Program-made: the position numbers and the translations under genes
The notes under the pieces: model-generated
Told to the model about the DNA's origin: nothing
The model's input: only the letters and a program-made list of their open reading frames with translations
Databases searched by the model: none
Origin: Usnea hakonensis
Taxonomy: Eukaryota > Ascomycota > Lecanoromycetes > Lecanorales > Parmeliaceae
Assembly: GCA_013423325.1 (NCBI GenBank)
Contig: BLJB01000127.1
Coordinates: 248,001 to 312,000, forward strand
DNA: 64,000 nucleotides
Direction of reading: 5' to 3'
In this document: piece after piece, positions 22,124 through 32,792 of the stretch
How positions within the stretch are numbered: the first letter of the stretch is position 1
Layout of the letters: every line of letters begins with the position of its first letter

Positions 22124-24675
22124 ATGGCAGAAAAGGAGGCGACTGTCTACATAGTAGATATGGGGAGATCGATGGGTGAAAAGCGTAATAAGCGGAAGGA
22201 ATCAGATCTTGACTGGGCTATGACCTACGTTTGGGAGAAAATCACCAGTACGGTAGGTACGTGCATATCGTCTCCGCACGATATGGTCTGACAGATACAG
22301 GTAGCCACCGACCGAAAGACTGCCCAGCTTGGAGTGATTGGGCTGCGCACGGATCGTAGGACCCCCTCACAAGATTGCTATCGCGGGAATTCATGCTTGA
22401 ACAGGCACGGAGAATGAATTAGACAGCGAAGAGAGCTTCCAGAATATATCTATGCTGCAGGAAATAAAACAGTGGGCATCTTCCAGAATTCAAAAAGAGC
22501 TTGGCTTAAATTCTACAGGGTTCAACTACCAGGGTTAAAAGAGCTACGGCAAAAAGTCGTAGTGAGCGACACGGCTGATGGTGATGGTACAGATGTCCTT
22601 TCTCCCTCAAGAGCGACTATCTACTAATTGATGCAGCGATCTCGGCTATCGTTATTGCTATCCAGATGATCACGAAGCATTGCAAGAAGCTTAAGTACAA
22701 GCGCAAGATTGTCCTTGTCACAGATGGACGGGGCTCTATGGATGCGGATGACATTACCCAAATCACAGAAAAGATCAAGGCAGATGAGGTGGAGCTGGTA
22801 GTCATGTATGTGCTTGATTAGCAATGGAGAGGCCGGGAATTGACATCTCGCAGTGGAGTTGATTTTGACGATCCAGATTATGGGTTCAAAGAAGAGGACA
22901 AAGATCCTGAAAAGGTTCATCATCGCGACCAACATATCGCACAATTGCTTATGAAATGGTACAGGCAGCCAATGAAGCAATGCTCCGAGCTCTGGTTGAA
23001 GACTGTGATGGTGTTTTCGGGACAATGCAGCAAGCAATCGAAGAGTTGGGTGTCCCAAGACTCAAGACTACAAGGCCTGTACCTTCTTACAAAGGTCAAC
23101 TTACCCTCGGAGACCCTGAGCACTTCGATTCAGCACTCTGCATCGATGTCGAAAGATATCCTAGGGTTATGGTTCGACGACCACTTTCAGCTAGTCAATA
23201 TGTTCAACGATCTGATCTATCAAATGGTCATGTCAGCACACAATCTTCGGCGACAATAATGCCTGATGCGGACGAGGCCAACATTAGTCCAGCTCTAGAT
23301 GGTGGAAACAGCTTGACTTCTGTGCGGAATGCTCGAACCTATCAGGTCCTTGACGAGGAAGCCCCGGGAGGCAAACGAGACGTTAGCAGAGACGAATTGG
23401 CCAAAGGCTATGAGTATGGGCGAACAGCCGTACATATCAGTGATTCAGACCTCAACGTCACGAAATTAGAGACCCAGCCAGGGCTTGAGATCATTGGATT
23501 CATTCCCTGGTCGAATGTGAGTGTTTGGTCTTTACATGCATAGTGACTTGACCTTTGACGGAGTATAGTTTGAACGCTATTTATTCATATCTGTCTCTTG
23601 CGTCATAATCGCTCAGAAAACGAACAGCAAGGCCATCATGGCTTTATCATCGCTCATACATGCCCTCTTCGAACTGGATTCTTATGCAGTCGCCCGTTTG
23701 GTCCCCAAGGCAGATAAAGAACCCCTTATCACTTTGCTGGCGCCTTCTATTGAGGGTGACTACGAATGTCTCCTTGACGTACAGCTGCCTTTCGCCGAGG
23801 ACGTCCGCTCCTATAGATTTCCCCCGCTCGATAGAGTCATCACAGTGTCTGGGAAAGAGATCCGAGAGCATCGAAATCTACCAAATGACGCCTTGAAGGC
23901 GGCGATGAGTGATTACGTTGATCGAATGGATATCTCGGACTTTGGAAAGGATGATGAGGGAAATCCGGCCGAGTATATGAACATGAACGATACATACTCG
24001 CCTGTCCTGCATCGCATCGACCAAGCCGTCCGATGGAGAGCGGTACATCCCTCGCAACCGGTGCCACCTCCATACGAGATCTTGACGAGATACTCCAACC
24101 CCCCTGAAGAGCTCGTAGCTGGAGCTAAGAGAAAGCTCGAAAAGCTGACCGCTGCTGCCGACGTCAAGAAAGTCCCACCCAAAGCCCAATCCCGCAAACG
24201 AAACCGCAACGAGATCAAACCCCTCTCCGGCCTCGACGTCGGCGCTCTCCTCAGCAGCAGCAACAAGTCCAATAAGAAGATCAAAATCACTCGCGAGAAC
24301 CCCATCCCGGAGTTTCGCCAAGCCCTCGACACGGCCGAGTCCGAAGATGCGATCCGCGACGCCGCGAGACAATTTTCCAGAATTATCGAAACGCAGATTC
24401 AAGACAGCTTCGGCGATATCGCGTACGGCAAGGCGGTGGAGGAATTGGGTACGATGAGGACGGAGATGATTGAGATGGAGGAACCGGAGGTGTATAATGA
24501 TTTTGTCAGAAGTCTGAAGGGGAAATTGTTGGGGGAGGAGCTGGGGGGTGATAGGAGGGAGATGTGGTATGCGATTCGTAAGAACAGACTTGGGCTGATT
24601 GAAAAGGGGAGCTCGGATAAGTCGATGGTGGATCAGGATGAGGCCAAGGCGTTTCTTCTGTCGTCGAAATCATAA
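22124..24675 (+). CDS. ku80: Ku80, DNA double-strand-break repair subunit
   Basis: Eight exons (22124-22252, 22301-22355, 22405-22471, 22519-22586, 22637-22805, 22854-22914, 22965-23516, 23569-24675) give 735 residues with consistent phases. Ku80 with Ku70 forms the ring that binds DNA ends in non-homologous end joining and at telomeres. Seen: the N-terminal vWA-like start TVYIVDMGRSMG, GVIGLRTD, KLKYKRKIVLVTDGRG, VDFDDPDYGFKEEDKDPEK, the beta-barrel opening TRPVPSYKGQLTLGDP, and the C-terminal helical arm. The fourth exon depends on a GTGGGC donor, which is unusual, but splicing there gives EIKQVQLPGLKELRQ, the expected family sequence. Length agrees with Neurospora MUS-52-type proteins. No vertebrate-type EExxxDL motif is seen at the C terminus, which is normal for fungi. 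Confidence 0.95.
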
Positions 24676-24991
24676 TGCCAATTCGAAGAATCCTATTATG
24701 TCTAATGGTGTCCCAACCCGGTCGACTGCATCAAATCGAAGAAGAAGACAATGTCCCTAGGTACATAGGTACAGTATCCCTCGATGGTAGGATGGAAACT
24801 CCAAGATTTTGCCGCTCTAATCGAAATACGTAAGTTGCTCTAGAAAGAAAGGTCCGTCATTTCCCCCCCCTTCACAAGTGCCCGTCGAGAAATCAGACCG
24901 TAAACGCGGTGATAGTCAAAAGGCAGTATTCCCATTCCCCCTTTTCAATCCATCTGACCCACCTTCCAACAAACCCCCCAACACTATCCCA
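24676..24991. other. 3' flank of Ku80
   Basis: About 315 bases between Ku80 and a possible small minus-strand gene. It contains a CTAGGTACATAGGTAC element near 24757-24772 of the dispersed GGTAC family, and nothing else of note. Confidence 0.5.
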
Positions 24992-25408
24992 TCACGCCAT
25001 ATCCCACAGCCCCGCCATCTGCACTCCAGAGCCCACCACCACGCCCGCTAGCGTGCAGACGCACGGCCACCAGCCGTAGAGGAAGCCTAGCGGGAGGAGG
25101 TTTTTGATGGTTAGGATGAGGGGAATTATGTCTGGGGTGGCAGGGTTGACGTCGATGACGGGGGTGCGTGAAGGAGACGTTTTGGGTGAAGCTACATACC
25201 CCAGGGGATTGGGACTGGGCGTTAGGGATAGGAGGAGCATTATACTCATTTGTGCGAGATAGTTTTTCAAAAGAGAAAGAAGACAATATAGTATAGTAGT
25301 TGTTTTTATAGAAAGGACTCACTATTTATCGACGGTAGCTTTGTGTACGGTTGGGTCGTCGCTCTCGGTGACTGTGAGGTTGCGGACGATTTGCTTGATT
25401 TTCTTCCA
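24992..25408 (-). CDS. Possible small membrane protein, 5' end unresolved
   Basis: Two minus-strand blocks join with correct phase: 25408-25323 (reading WKKIKQIVRNLTVTES...) and 25244-24992 (hydrophobic IMLLLSLTP, then NLLPLGFLYGWWPCVCTLAG to a stop). The donor is GTGAGT and the acceptor ATGAG. An acceptor-like CAG precedes the first block, but no satisfactory starting exon with an ATG was found, although an upstream frame ending NYTTYPRR could splice in. Two hydrophobic segments suggest a membrane protein. No family was recognised, and it may be spurious. Confidence 0.25.
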
Positions 25409-25763
25409 CTGATGGCTTCTCCATTGTTCATATTATAAGTAGTTAGAGGTACGTACTCTACGAGGGTACGTCGTGTAGTTGGAAAGGCGTAGAGGTGCAC
25501 TTATTTGAGAATGTGGGGCGGGGACATGGGTTCGTGTGCGATGCCAGAGGAGAAGGGTGGTCGACGCGGTATCGGGTTGTATGATGAAACGAAAATGAAA
25601 TGAAATGAAATGGGATTGTAACCACAAATTAAGGCACGAGGTAGTCACCTGTCACCTGTCAAGATCATAATGGGTATCATCTAAAACAAAAGGAAACAGA
25701 ACCAAGGCTCTCCCGTCTGATCCTCTCGATCTCCATCTCCATCAATTAATTCACCCCATTCAT
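25409..25763. other. Intergenic
   Basis: About 355 bases. It may contain a 5' exon of the uncertain small gene, and the 3' flank of the alpha/beta hydrolase gene. A GAAATGAAAT-type simple repeat lies near 25590-25612. Confidence 0.4.
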
Positions 25764-28010
25764 TCACTCTCTCCCCTTCTCCTCGACCCACTCCTGTATC
25801 CTCTCCGCAACCACCATCACAAACCACTCATACCTCTCCCCATCCACGAAGAAGAGCCCGCAATGAGCTCCCACCTCATCCACCCCGGGCATAAACACCC
25901 TTACCCAGCAAGCATCAAGCTGCCCATTTTCCTTCGACGGCAGCATGCAAAACTTCTTATCCCGCTTTGCTTTCCCTTCTTTGGGCTCGTCATCAGCACA
26001 TTCTGCATCAGAAGAATCGGCTGTAGATGTCGTCTTGGGCAGAGAAGCATTCCTGAGCTTATCACTCTCCAATTTTGCTCTTTGCTTCTCGGCTTTCAAT
26101 CTTCTCTTCTCGCCCTCCTTTTGCTCGTCCCTCTCGGCCTTTGCTCTCTCTCGTTCTCCTTTCTCCATGCAGCGCCGCTCAACGTCGATCCTACGCTTTT
26201 CGTCGGCTTTCTCAAGCTTTCCTCTCTCTTTGGCGGCAGCCTTTTCCCTTTTGTCGACGAGCTTCCGCCTATCAGCGATTGCTTTGTCGCGATCTTTGAT
26301 CGACTGCTTGTAAGCTTTGACTTGGCGAGAATGTTCCTTTTCCGCTAATTTGCGTGTGTCCTTGTCCGTGTAAAGTGTGGGGTTGAAAGGGGCAGGTTCT
26401 TCCAGGGCCGTGGCAATTGGTGGAAGCGTTGGTGCGGGTCTCGAGGGTGGCGGCCCTATCGTAGCGATAGAAGAGGCGTTCGGGGGGCTGGACTCGGTTG
26501 TGGCATTGGAGCTGCTAGGCTTGAGGTCTGCTGGCTCATCGAGGTCGTCGGAGTCCTCTTCCCGCTCATCATCGGTAACAGGAGCCGGGTGCAAGAGGTC
26601 CATAGCTTGACTGGCGTTGGAAATTGGGCCTTCATCCTCGGCAGTGCCTTCTCTGTCATGATCTTGAGCGTCTTCTCCGACTGTCTCTTTTTCACCCGGA
26701 CTTTCAATAGAACCTCTGGGACTCAGCTCTAGCGGATGACCATCGAGAGTGCCTAAGCTCGCCCCGCGGTTCTGCAGAGCCATCTGTGCCGAATCTCCGT
26801 CTACTTGACCAGTGGAAGCATCAGACCCAACAGGCGCCTGCTTCTTTGGTTTTTTCGGTCGCCCCGTACTTGCAGTGTAGTAATTCACAAACCGTATTCT
26901 TTTCGGCGGCTTCACATCCTCGAGGGTTCTGATCTTGCTATATCGACTTTTCAAACCACTGTAATCCGCCATAGCTCCGCCGAACTCAAGATGAGACTTC
27001 ACATACGACTGTGTAGCTTTACGCAGATCATCAGAATGTTTGTTGAGAAAATGCCAGGCATTGCTCCAACCAGTACGCTGCGGCAGACGCACATCATTAA
27101 CGAAGGGAGGATCGAAGGTTGGATCTTTGGTCGGAAGGTCAAGGACAGAGGGTAGCGGTGTTGTGGTAGCGACACTCGACTCTGTTGCCATCAACTGGGA
27201 TCCAGTAGCATCCGGGCCAAAGTAAGAAGACGACGTACAATACTGTGGGTCCTGCTTGGTCGACGTTCGAATGATGTTCTGGCTCTCGGCCCTGGTCTCT
27301 GCAGGCCTCGTACCAGGGGAACCTGGCGCTGGTCTGAACAGACTTCCAAGCCCACTAGCTATGACACCCGGATGCATCCCCAGGAACGGAGTATCAAAAT
27401 TGATCGTCCCTAAAATTCGGTGTCGTTGGAGCAAAGCCACCTCCGCAGATAATAACCCTCCCATACTATGCCCAAGCAGCACCACATCGGTATTTGGTCC
27501 CTCATGCGGACTTAGCCATTCACTAAAAGCGTCTCTCGCAAACTCAATTGCCTTCCTACTCTTATACTTCGGATAGATCTTCGTATGCACCACATGGCTA
27601 CCCTCCAGCCTGACCGTCACGAGATTGTGCACATGAGCAGGGAAACTCTGAAAGCTGGTCTCGTTGCCCATGAAACCGTGTATGTACACCAGTAACAAGG
27701 TCCTCCTACCATCTGTCCTATTTCCGTCTCCATCTGTGGAAGTATCATCGTGGGGTACGAGCGATTGGGTAGAGGAAGACCGAGGATCTTGTGCGGTCCA
27801 GGAGTTAGTCAATGGCTGAGAATGATAAATTGGTGCGTTCTCAGTGTACGGAGGAGGGGCGTCTGTAGGTCGAAGTGGATGGGAACCAAAGGTAGCGCGG
27901 GATGGCAGAGGGGGAGGCCCATGTTGAGGATTTGCTTGGTTTTCTAGGTGCTCGCTTTCTGGAGGCCGATAAGTCTCGGAGAAAACGTTTTGATCATGTT
28001 TGTGACCCAT
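25764..28010 (-). CDS. Lipase-like alpha/beta hydrolase with C-terminal charged coiled coil
   Basis: Single exon; the first ATG of the frame is at 28010 (MGHKHDQNVF), giving 748 residues. The N terminus is Pro/Ser-rich and disordered. Residues about 100-250 hold an alpha/beta-hydrolase core with LLLVYIHGFMG (oxyanion region), DVVLLGHSMGGLLSAEVAL (nucleophile elbow GHSMG) and TINFDTPFLGMHPGV, as in DUF676/PGAP1-like serine esterases. The middle is acidic and low-complexity. Residues about 580-690 form a long Lys/Glu/Arg-rich coiled coil. The end (YEWFVMVVAERIQEWV) is conserved-looking. Substrate and location are unknown; membrane-lipid or GPI-related hydrolysis is only a family-level guess. 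The catalytic acid and His were not pinned down. Confidence 0.82.
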   Translation of the reverse strand: MGHKHDQNVFSETYRPPESEHLENQANPQHGPPPLPSRATFGSHPLRPTDAPPPYTENAPIYHSQPLTNSWTAQDPRSSSTQSLVPHDDTSTDGDGNRTDGRRTLLLVYIHGFMGNETSFQSFPAHVHNLVTVRLEGSHVVHTKIYPKYKSRKAIEFARDAFSEWLSPHEGPNTDVVLLGHSMGGLLSAEVALLQRHRILGTINFDTPFLGMHPGVIASGLGSLFRPAPGSPGTRPAETRAESQNIIRTSTKQDPQYCTSSSYFGPDATGSQLMATESSVATTTPLPSVLDLPTKDPTFDPPFVNDVRLPQRTGWSNAWHFLNKHSDDLRKATQSYVKSHLEFGGAMADYSGLKSRYSKIRTLEDVKPPKRIRFVNYYTASTGRPKKPKKQAPVGSDASTGQVDGDSAQMALQNRGASLGTLDGHPLELSPRGSIESPGEKETVGEDAQDHDREGTAEDEGPISNASQAMDLLHPAPVTDDEREEDSDDLDEPADLKPSSSNATTESSPPNASSIATIGPPPSRPAPTLPPIATALEEPAPFNPTLYTDKDTRKLAEKEHSRQVKAYKQSIKDRDKAIADRRKLVDKREKAAAKERGKLEKADEKRRIDVERRCMEKGERERAKAERDEQKEGEKRRLKAEKQRAKLESDKLRNASLPKTTSTADSSDAECADDEPKEGKAKRDKKFCMLPSKENGQLDACWVRVFMPGVDEVGAHCGLFFVDGERYEWFVMVVAERIQEWVEEKGRE

Positions 28011-28849
28011 GATCGTTTCATACTTCGAGATGGATTGGGTGGAAGGGTGGAACAAATGCTTGCAACGGTAATGTCAAGTTTAGGGTTTCGACTTTCGACT
28101 GCCGGGTGGTTAGAGGGAATTGACTTCAGCCTGGCAGCCCCTCAATTCAATGGTAATAATGTTAGCACTGTTATATGGGCACATTAAGATGATAGACAAA
28201 TTGGATTCCTTATGACACACGCAGCATGGTATCTAGCACTGACAAAAGCTGCCCCCATGGCTAGTTCCGTCCCATACCACTTCCCCATTCGAGACAATGT
28301 GTCTCCTCATTATTACACAATTCAGTCACAAGAACCCACTCTCCCATTAATCAGCCCCAAGTCTGACAGCGTTCCTGACCGTCGTTCAAAAAGGAAACTT
28401 GACAGTGATGCCGTGCAACATGCAGGATAAGGTTGGCCTGCTGAGACGCGATGATCACTGCACAAGATGAGCAGCTGTTGCTGTCAACGACGCGTCTGAT
28501 CAAGATGCTCGCTAGCTCCATGGTACTGAGCGCTGAAGTGACGAGAAGGCTCACGGACCAATCCGACGACTAATATATTATCCACATCCAAACTCATTCA
28601 TTATGGTCGACTGTATAAGGAAAAATGCGTAAAGCGAAACTCTCGAGAGTTTCAATCGGTTTGCTACAGCGGCCCGTGATGGGTTGTCTGTGGTTGAGGG
28701 TATCTTGCGGACTCCCCACTGGTAGATTATGACAACAATGCGATTACACAAGAAAGTGCGGGTGGAGGCGATGAACCAAAACCTCGACTATGGTTTAATA
28801 TTGACAGCAGAAGTAAAGTTGACGTATGGAAAGATCAGATGGGCCTTTT
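28011..28849. other. Intergenic
   Basis: 839 bases between two co-oriented minus-strand genes: the promoter of the alpha/beta hydrolase gene and the 3' flank of the Ser/Thr-rich membrane protein. No supported coding frame. Confidence 0.5.
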
Positions 28850-30951
28850 CTAAGGCGGTGTGGTATCCTCTCTGAACCTAGACGAACGGGAGCCATCCTG
28901 GCTCGGATGACTACGGCCAAGTCCGTCTCTAACCGGTTGAAGTCCAGCTGGCGGCGGTGTAGCACGGACGGGTCTCGGAGGTGCACCGCCACGGATTGAG
29001 CCAAAGCCTGGCTGGTTGATGACAGGCGTACGAGCGGGACCAGGTCGCATCTGTGCTGCTTCGCTCCGACGGCTAGGGCTTCCATGGCTGAGAGGAACAT
29101 TCGAACGACCGGCGGCCGCCCCTAGAGGTGCAAAATATGTTGGTGAAGATGAAGATGCAGGGGAGCTGGATGTTTCGGTCTGCTCTTCTGGCACGACGCC
29201 GCCGTAGAAGCCGTGCGAGTCACGGTAGAACGATGAGCCTGACAGTGACTGCGACGGGGATGGTCGTTGACCGTGTGGGGGGTCATCGAAAGGACTTCGG
29301 CCTTTGGCCGAACCTGCAGCCACACCGAGCCCAGCAGCGGCTCCAGCAGATCCAGCAGCAGGACCGGCAGGAGGAAGATCACCCCAGCCGTCACCACCGG
29401 AAGCCAGCACCGATGGGAGCTTCCTTCCAGAAATCTTCTGGAAACCTCGTTCGCTGGGAACAGTGTCGGCAGTGGTCGCTGTTTGAGATGAAGTTGGTCT
29501 TAGACTTCGGAAGAAACCAGCCGCGGCTATAGGAGCAGTACTTGATCGTTGCGTCATGTTGCCGGATTGCGGCTGGCCTCCCGGGCCTGTGGTCTGAGGA
29601 ACAGGCGGAGAGAGAATCCTGCGGTTGCCAAGCCTGCCCCGTCGCCAACGTAATAGTAGGAGAAGTATGACGAAGATCATAGCCAAACCAGCGACTCCGC
29701 CGACGATACCACCAACGAGGTCCTGTGTAGGCGGTGCACCGCTGCCACTTGAGCCGACATTCGAATTTGACGAAGGTGTGGGAGTTGGGGCTGTGTTGCC
29801 TGAATTGCTATTTCCTCCAACACCCGCAGCACTAGTGCTGGACGTTATGGATGCCAACGATGCCTGGCTCGCAAGCTGTGATGAGGACGGAGTGAATATA
29901 GATGTAGCGAGTGTTGCAGGTATAGAAGATGTTTGTGCGGAGCTTGTCACAGAAGCCAGACTCTGGATGGATGCACTAGGATTCGTTGAACTAGAAAAGA
30001 TACCCGTCGTAGCGGAGATGCTGACTAGTGAAGATTGCGAGGCGGTGGGCAGTGAGAAGATAGAGGAAGATGGAGGTTTCGATTCTGTGTTCACACTGCT
30101 CGATAATGATGATGTTGTAGTAGAAGCTAGGCAGTGAATTAATTTAAAGACAAGTTCGAGAGATGGAAAAGCAGCTTACCTGACGTAGTGCCATTATGAC
30201 TAGCACTGAATTCATGTGTGTTCGAAGCAAGTGTGGGTGACGGAGCATACGGACTTGAGCTGCGTTGCAGGCTCGGACTGGGTGATGATGCAGGTGAGGC
30301 GGAAAAGTAGGATGCGAAGGACTGTGGGGTTGGGGATGGGTTGGATGGGGGAGGCGTCGAAGGTGCTTTAACTATTTGCTGTGACGAAGAGTCCAGAATA
30401 GTGTTAGCATTCGGATTGGTGCTGATCGCTGAATGCGTTGCTGGGGTAGAAGCTGGCGCCTGTGGTATAGCATCCAATTGCTTTACGTCAACAGCCTGAG
30501 CCTGCTGAGACGCGAGGGCTTGGTTTCTTGCATCTGCAGCTGCGACAGCTGCTGGAGGCACCACTTGACCCGGGTATGAACTTTCTTCGTTTGTAGAGGG
30601 TGGATTACCGCTCGGGGAGGGGATCGCTTCGCTGGTCTTCGGTGCGGTAGGCTCAGTGGATTGTTGCACGATTTGTCGGGCATGAACTCTCATGGGCTTG
30701 GTGCCTACGGGCTCCAGAGGGTAGTGAGGACGATTAACATCTTGGCTGGGAGCATCGATGGCTTGATCGCCATGCGCAGGATGACCAGGCGCTCCATGTG
30801 GAGGGAGCACAAGCTTGGGCATTACCGGCTTCTCATTTTTGCTTGAGCCACCTAAACTACCCGAGCGCTCTCTTCCATCCTTGAAGCTTAGTCCTTCAAC
30901 CGTTCCTCCTAAATTTCGCTCAATCTTTCGTCTCTTAGACGGGTGCTCCAT
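28850..30951 (-). CDS. Ser/Thr-rich single-pass membrane protein
   Basis: Exons 30951-30180 and 30126-28850 give 682 residues. The start ATG at 30951 opens with MEHPSKRRKIERNLGG; no clear signal peptide is visible there. A Ser/Thr/Pro-rich stretch rises in Ser density up to about residue 400 and would be heavily O-glycosylated if extracellular. One membrane helix follows (VGGIVGGVAGLAMIFVILLL) with a basic stop-transfer RWRRGR. The C-terminal 250 residues are low-complexity, Ser/Pro/Gly-rich and likely cytoplasmic. The layout resembles fungal Mid2-like or other mucin-type cell-surface proteins, but no WSC or Mid2 signature was seen. The absent signal peptide and NLS-like KRRK are odd; a wrong first exon is possible. 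Function is not assigned. Confidence 0.7.
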
Positions 30952-32792
30952 TGGACGTTGGGTTGTATAATGGTTATATTTCCGAAGAATGAGTGTGATT
31001 ATCAGCAACCGGTAGGCTGATTGTGTTGATTAAATTTTCGATTCAAATTCTGCTTCAAAGACATAGGTGTTCGAAGGTGAGTGACTGCGTTGAAATAATG
31101 ATTGGCGACTGAATGTATGCAAGTAAAAGGCGCAGAGTTTCTAAAAGACTGTGTGTTTAATCGCGCAATGATGGGATAACGTCTTGTGTGCGGACGTTTG
31201 TCGCTCGTTATTGTGGTCGAAGGTCAGCTTCGCCAGCGATATTGTTGATGGTATTAGGGATATGATAATGAATGGCTGCCAGTCGTAGACTGACGGATTA
31301 AGTCTGTTTGAGCTGTTAAGAGTCAGTACAGTACCTAATCCTGTAGGCTGTCCATAGCCACAGCACATGAGTCACCCACATGTCTTCTATAGTTGCATCA
31401 TTGAAACGTTCTGCTGCTGGTGACGAAGTGACGTCGCCGAGAAGCGAGAATCGAGTATCGAATGTGGAATGAATGTAATGTTTTCTGTTGCTGTTTGTTT
31501 TGCCAGAGAGCTCTACCCCCTTGAACTGCGACCGTGAGATGCGCGACGTTTGATTAGAGAGCCCCTCAACCTCAAATTGATCCACACCTCATAGCTCTTG
31601 CATCCACAATCCACAGCACCGCCGACGACAGCTCGGGCGTGTCTTGAGGGAGTTCACGTTGTTGCACGAACCTGGATGGACGAAAGGAAAGCAGAAGAAA
31701 AGGGTGGTTCAGTCATTGTGGGTGGAGATTAGCCAACAAGGGTATATCTTTTTAGATTCAACCTGCCGCCGCTATCGGATGACGCCTTACGCAAAGAGGT
31801 ATAAGTCGATACCTTAGTGTATTTTAGTCCCCACACGTTCCTGGCTTTGAAGAGAAAAGAGGACAAGTCTAAACGACGCTAGTTTCGTGATTTGATTTGA
31901 TTTGATTTCCCGCTGCAACGCTTTCTTTTTCCTTTGAGTGCTTCTACACCAATCGCAACATTCAAAGAGAATAAGCACTTTGATTGAAAATATAAAGAAT
32001 CCTCCAATCAATGACAAGATGTATAGATGTTTATATAAACGCAATTTTTCAGCTCTTAGAATTAGCAGTACAGTGTTCTTGATGAAAAGGTAATGTACGT
32101 ACCTAGTCTTGCAGTCTGTAGAGATGGTGATGGTGCGGATCAGAAATTGCATCCCCTTTACCTGGGGCAAGGTAAAGTACTTTATTTAAAGTAGGTAGTA
32201 GCATCTTTAAATCATCTGAAACGAGGCAAAGTCTAGACTTAGATTCGGAGCTCCTGCTTATGCCGTTGGTGCCGCAAGATTTGATGACCACAGACCCAAT
32301 GGAATTGCGTGCAAGGACCATGGCAGCTTTGCCGACCCGCACTTGCCACTTCCATATGATTAGGTAGGTACTGGAAAATCAAAAGCTCCGAATCATGCAC
32401 ATCATCATATCCGTCAACTGCCATGGACATACTCTAGTACTTTATTGTTTGACCCTTAGTGTTACAAAGCCTGTTATGACTGGGACAGTGAACATCCTTT
32501 CACAAAGCTCGTATTATTATTATTCTATCCGCCGAGAGTCTAGAATAATATATCACGACTGTTGCATCTTAGTAGACAGCCTACCTCTGCTCTTTAATAC
32601 CTAGCTCCACCACTCTGAGCAATGTCTGCAATACCCAGAGATTGTAGTTCTAATCCTTGCTACAAATACATATAGACGAGAACTTGAAGCATGGTGACAA
32701 GCTCGAGTAATGCGTCCCTTGTCGTACCAATTGAGCCTCATGTTCATCATACTAGATCTGACCAGCTCGTGCACTTGAGAGTCTCTCGATTA
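30952..32792. other. 1.8-kb gene-poor upstream region
   Basis: No recognisable gene. Minus-strand frames of 60-118 codons occur (for example 31814-32170), but they lack motifs and look random. It includes a TTTGATTTGATTTGATTT repeat near 31891-31909 and GGTAGGTAC elements near 32363. It is the upstream region of the Ser/Thr-rich membrane protein gene and the 3' flank of the ING-like gene. Confidence 0.5.

Noticed and set aside
25863..26348. Long plus-strand open frames opposite the alpha/beta hydrolase gene
   Set aside because: They mirror the Lys/Glu-rich coiled coil of the minus-strand gene, which reads as Leu/Ser/Phe-rich sequence in antisense. No motif or splice support.
29625..30137. 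170-codon plus-strand frame opposite the Ser/Thr-rich membrane protein
   Set aside because: Antisense shadow of a Ser-rich coding region. The minus-strand reading has a membrane helix and a phase-consistent intron.
31814..32342. Minus-strand frames in the 31-32.8 kb gap
   Set aside because: No conserved residues, low coding character, and no splice pattern linking them.
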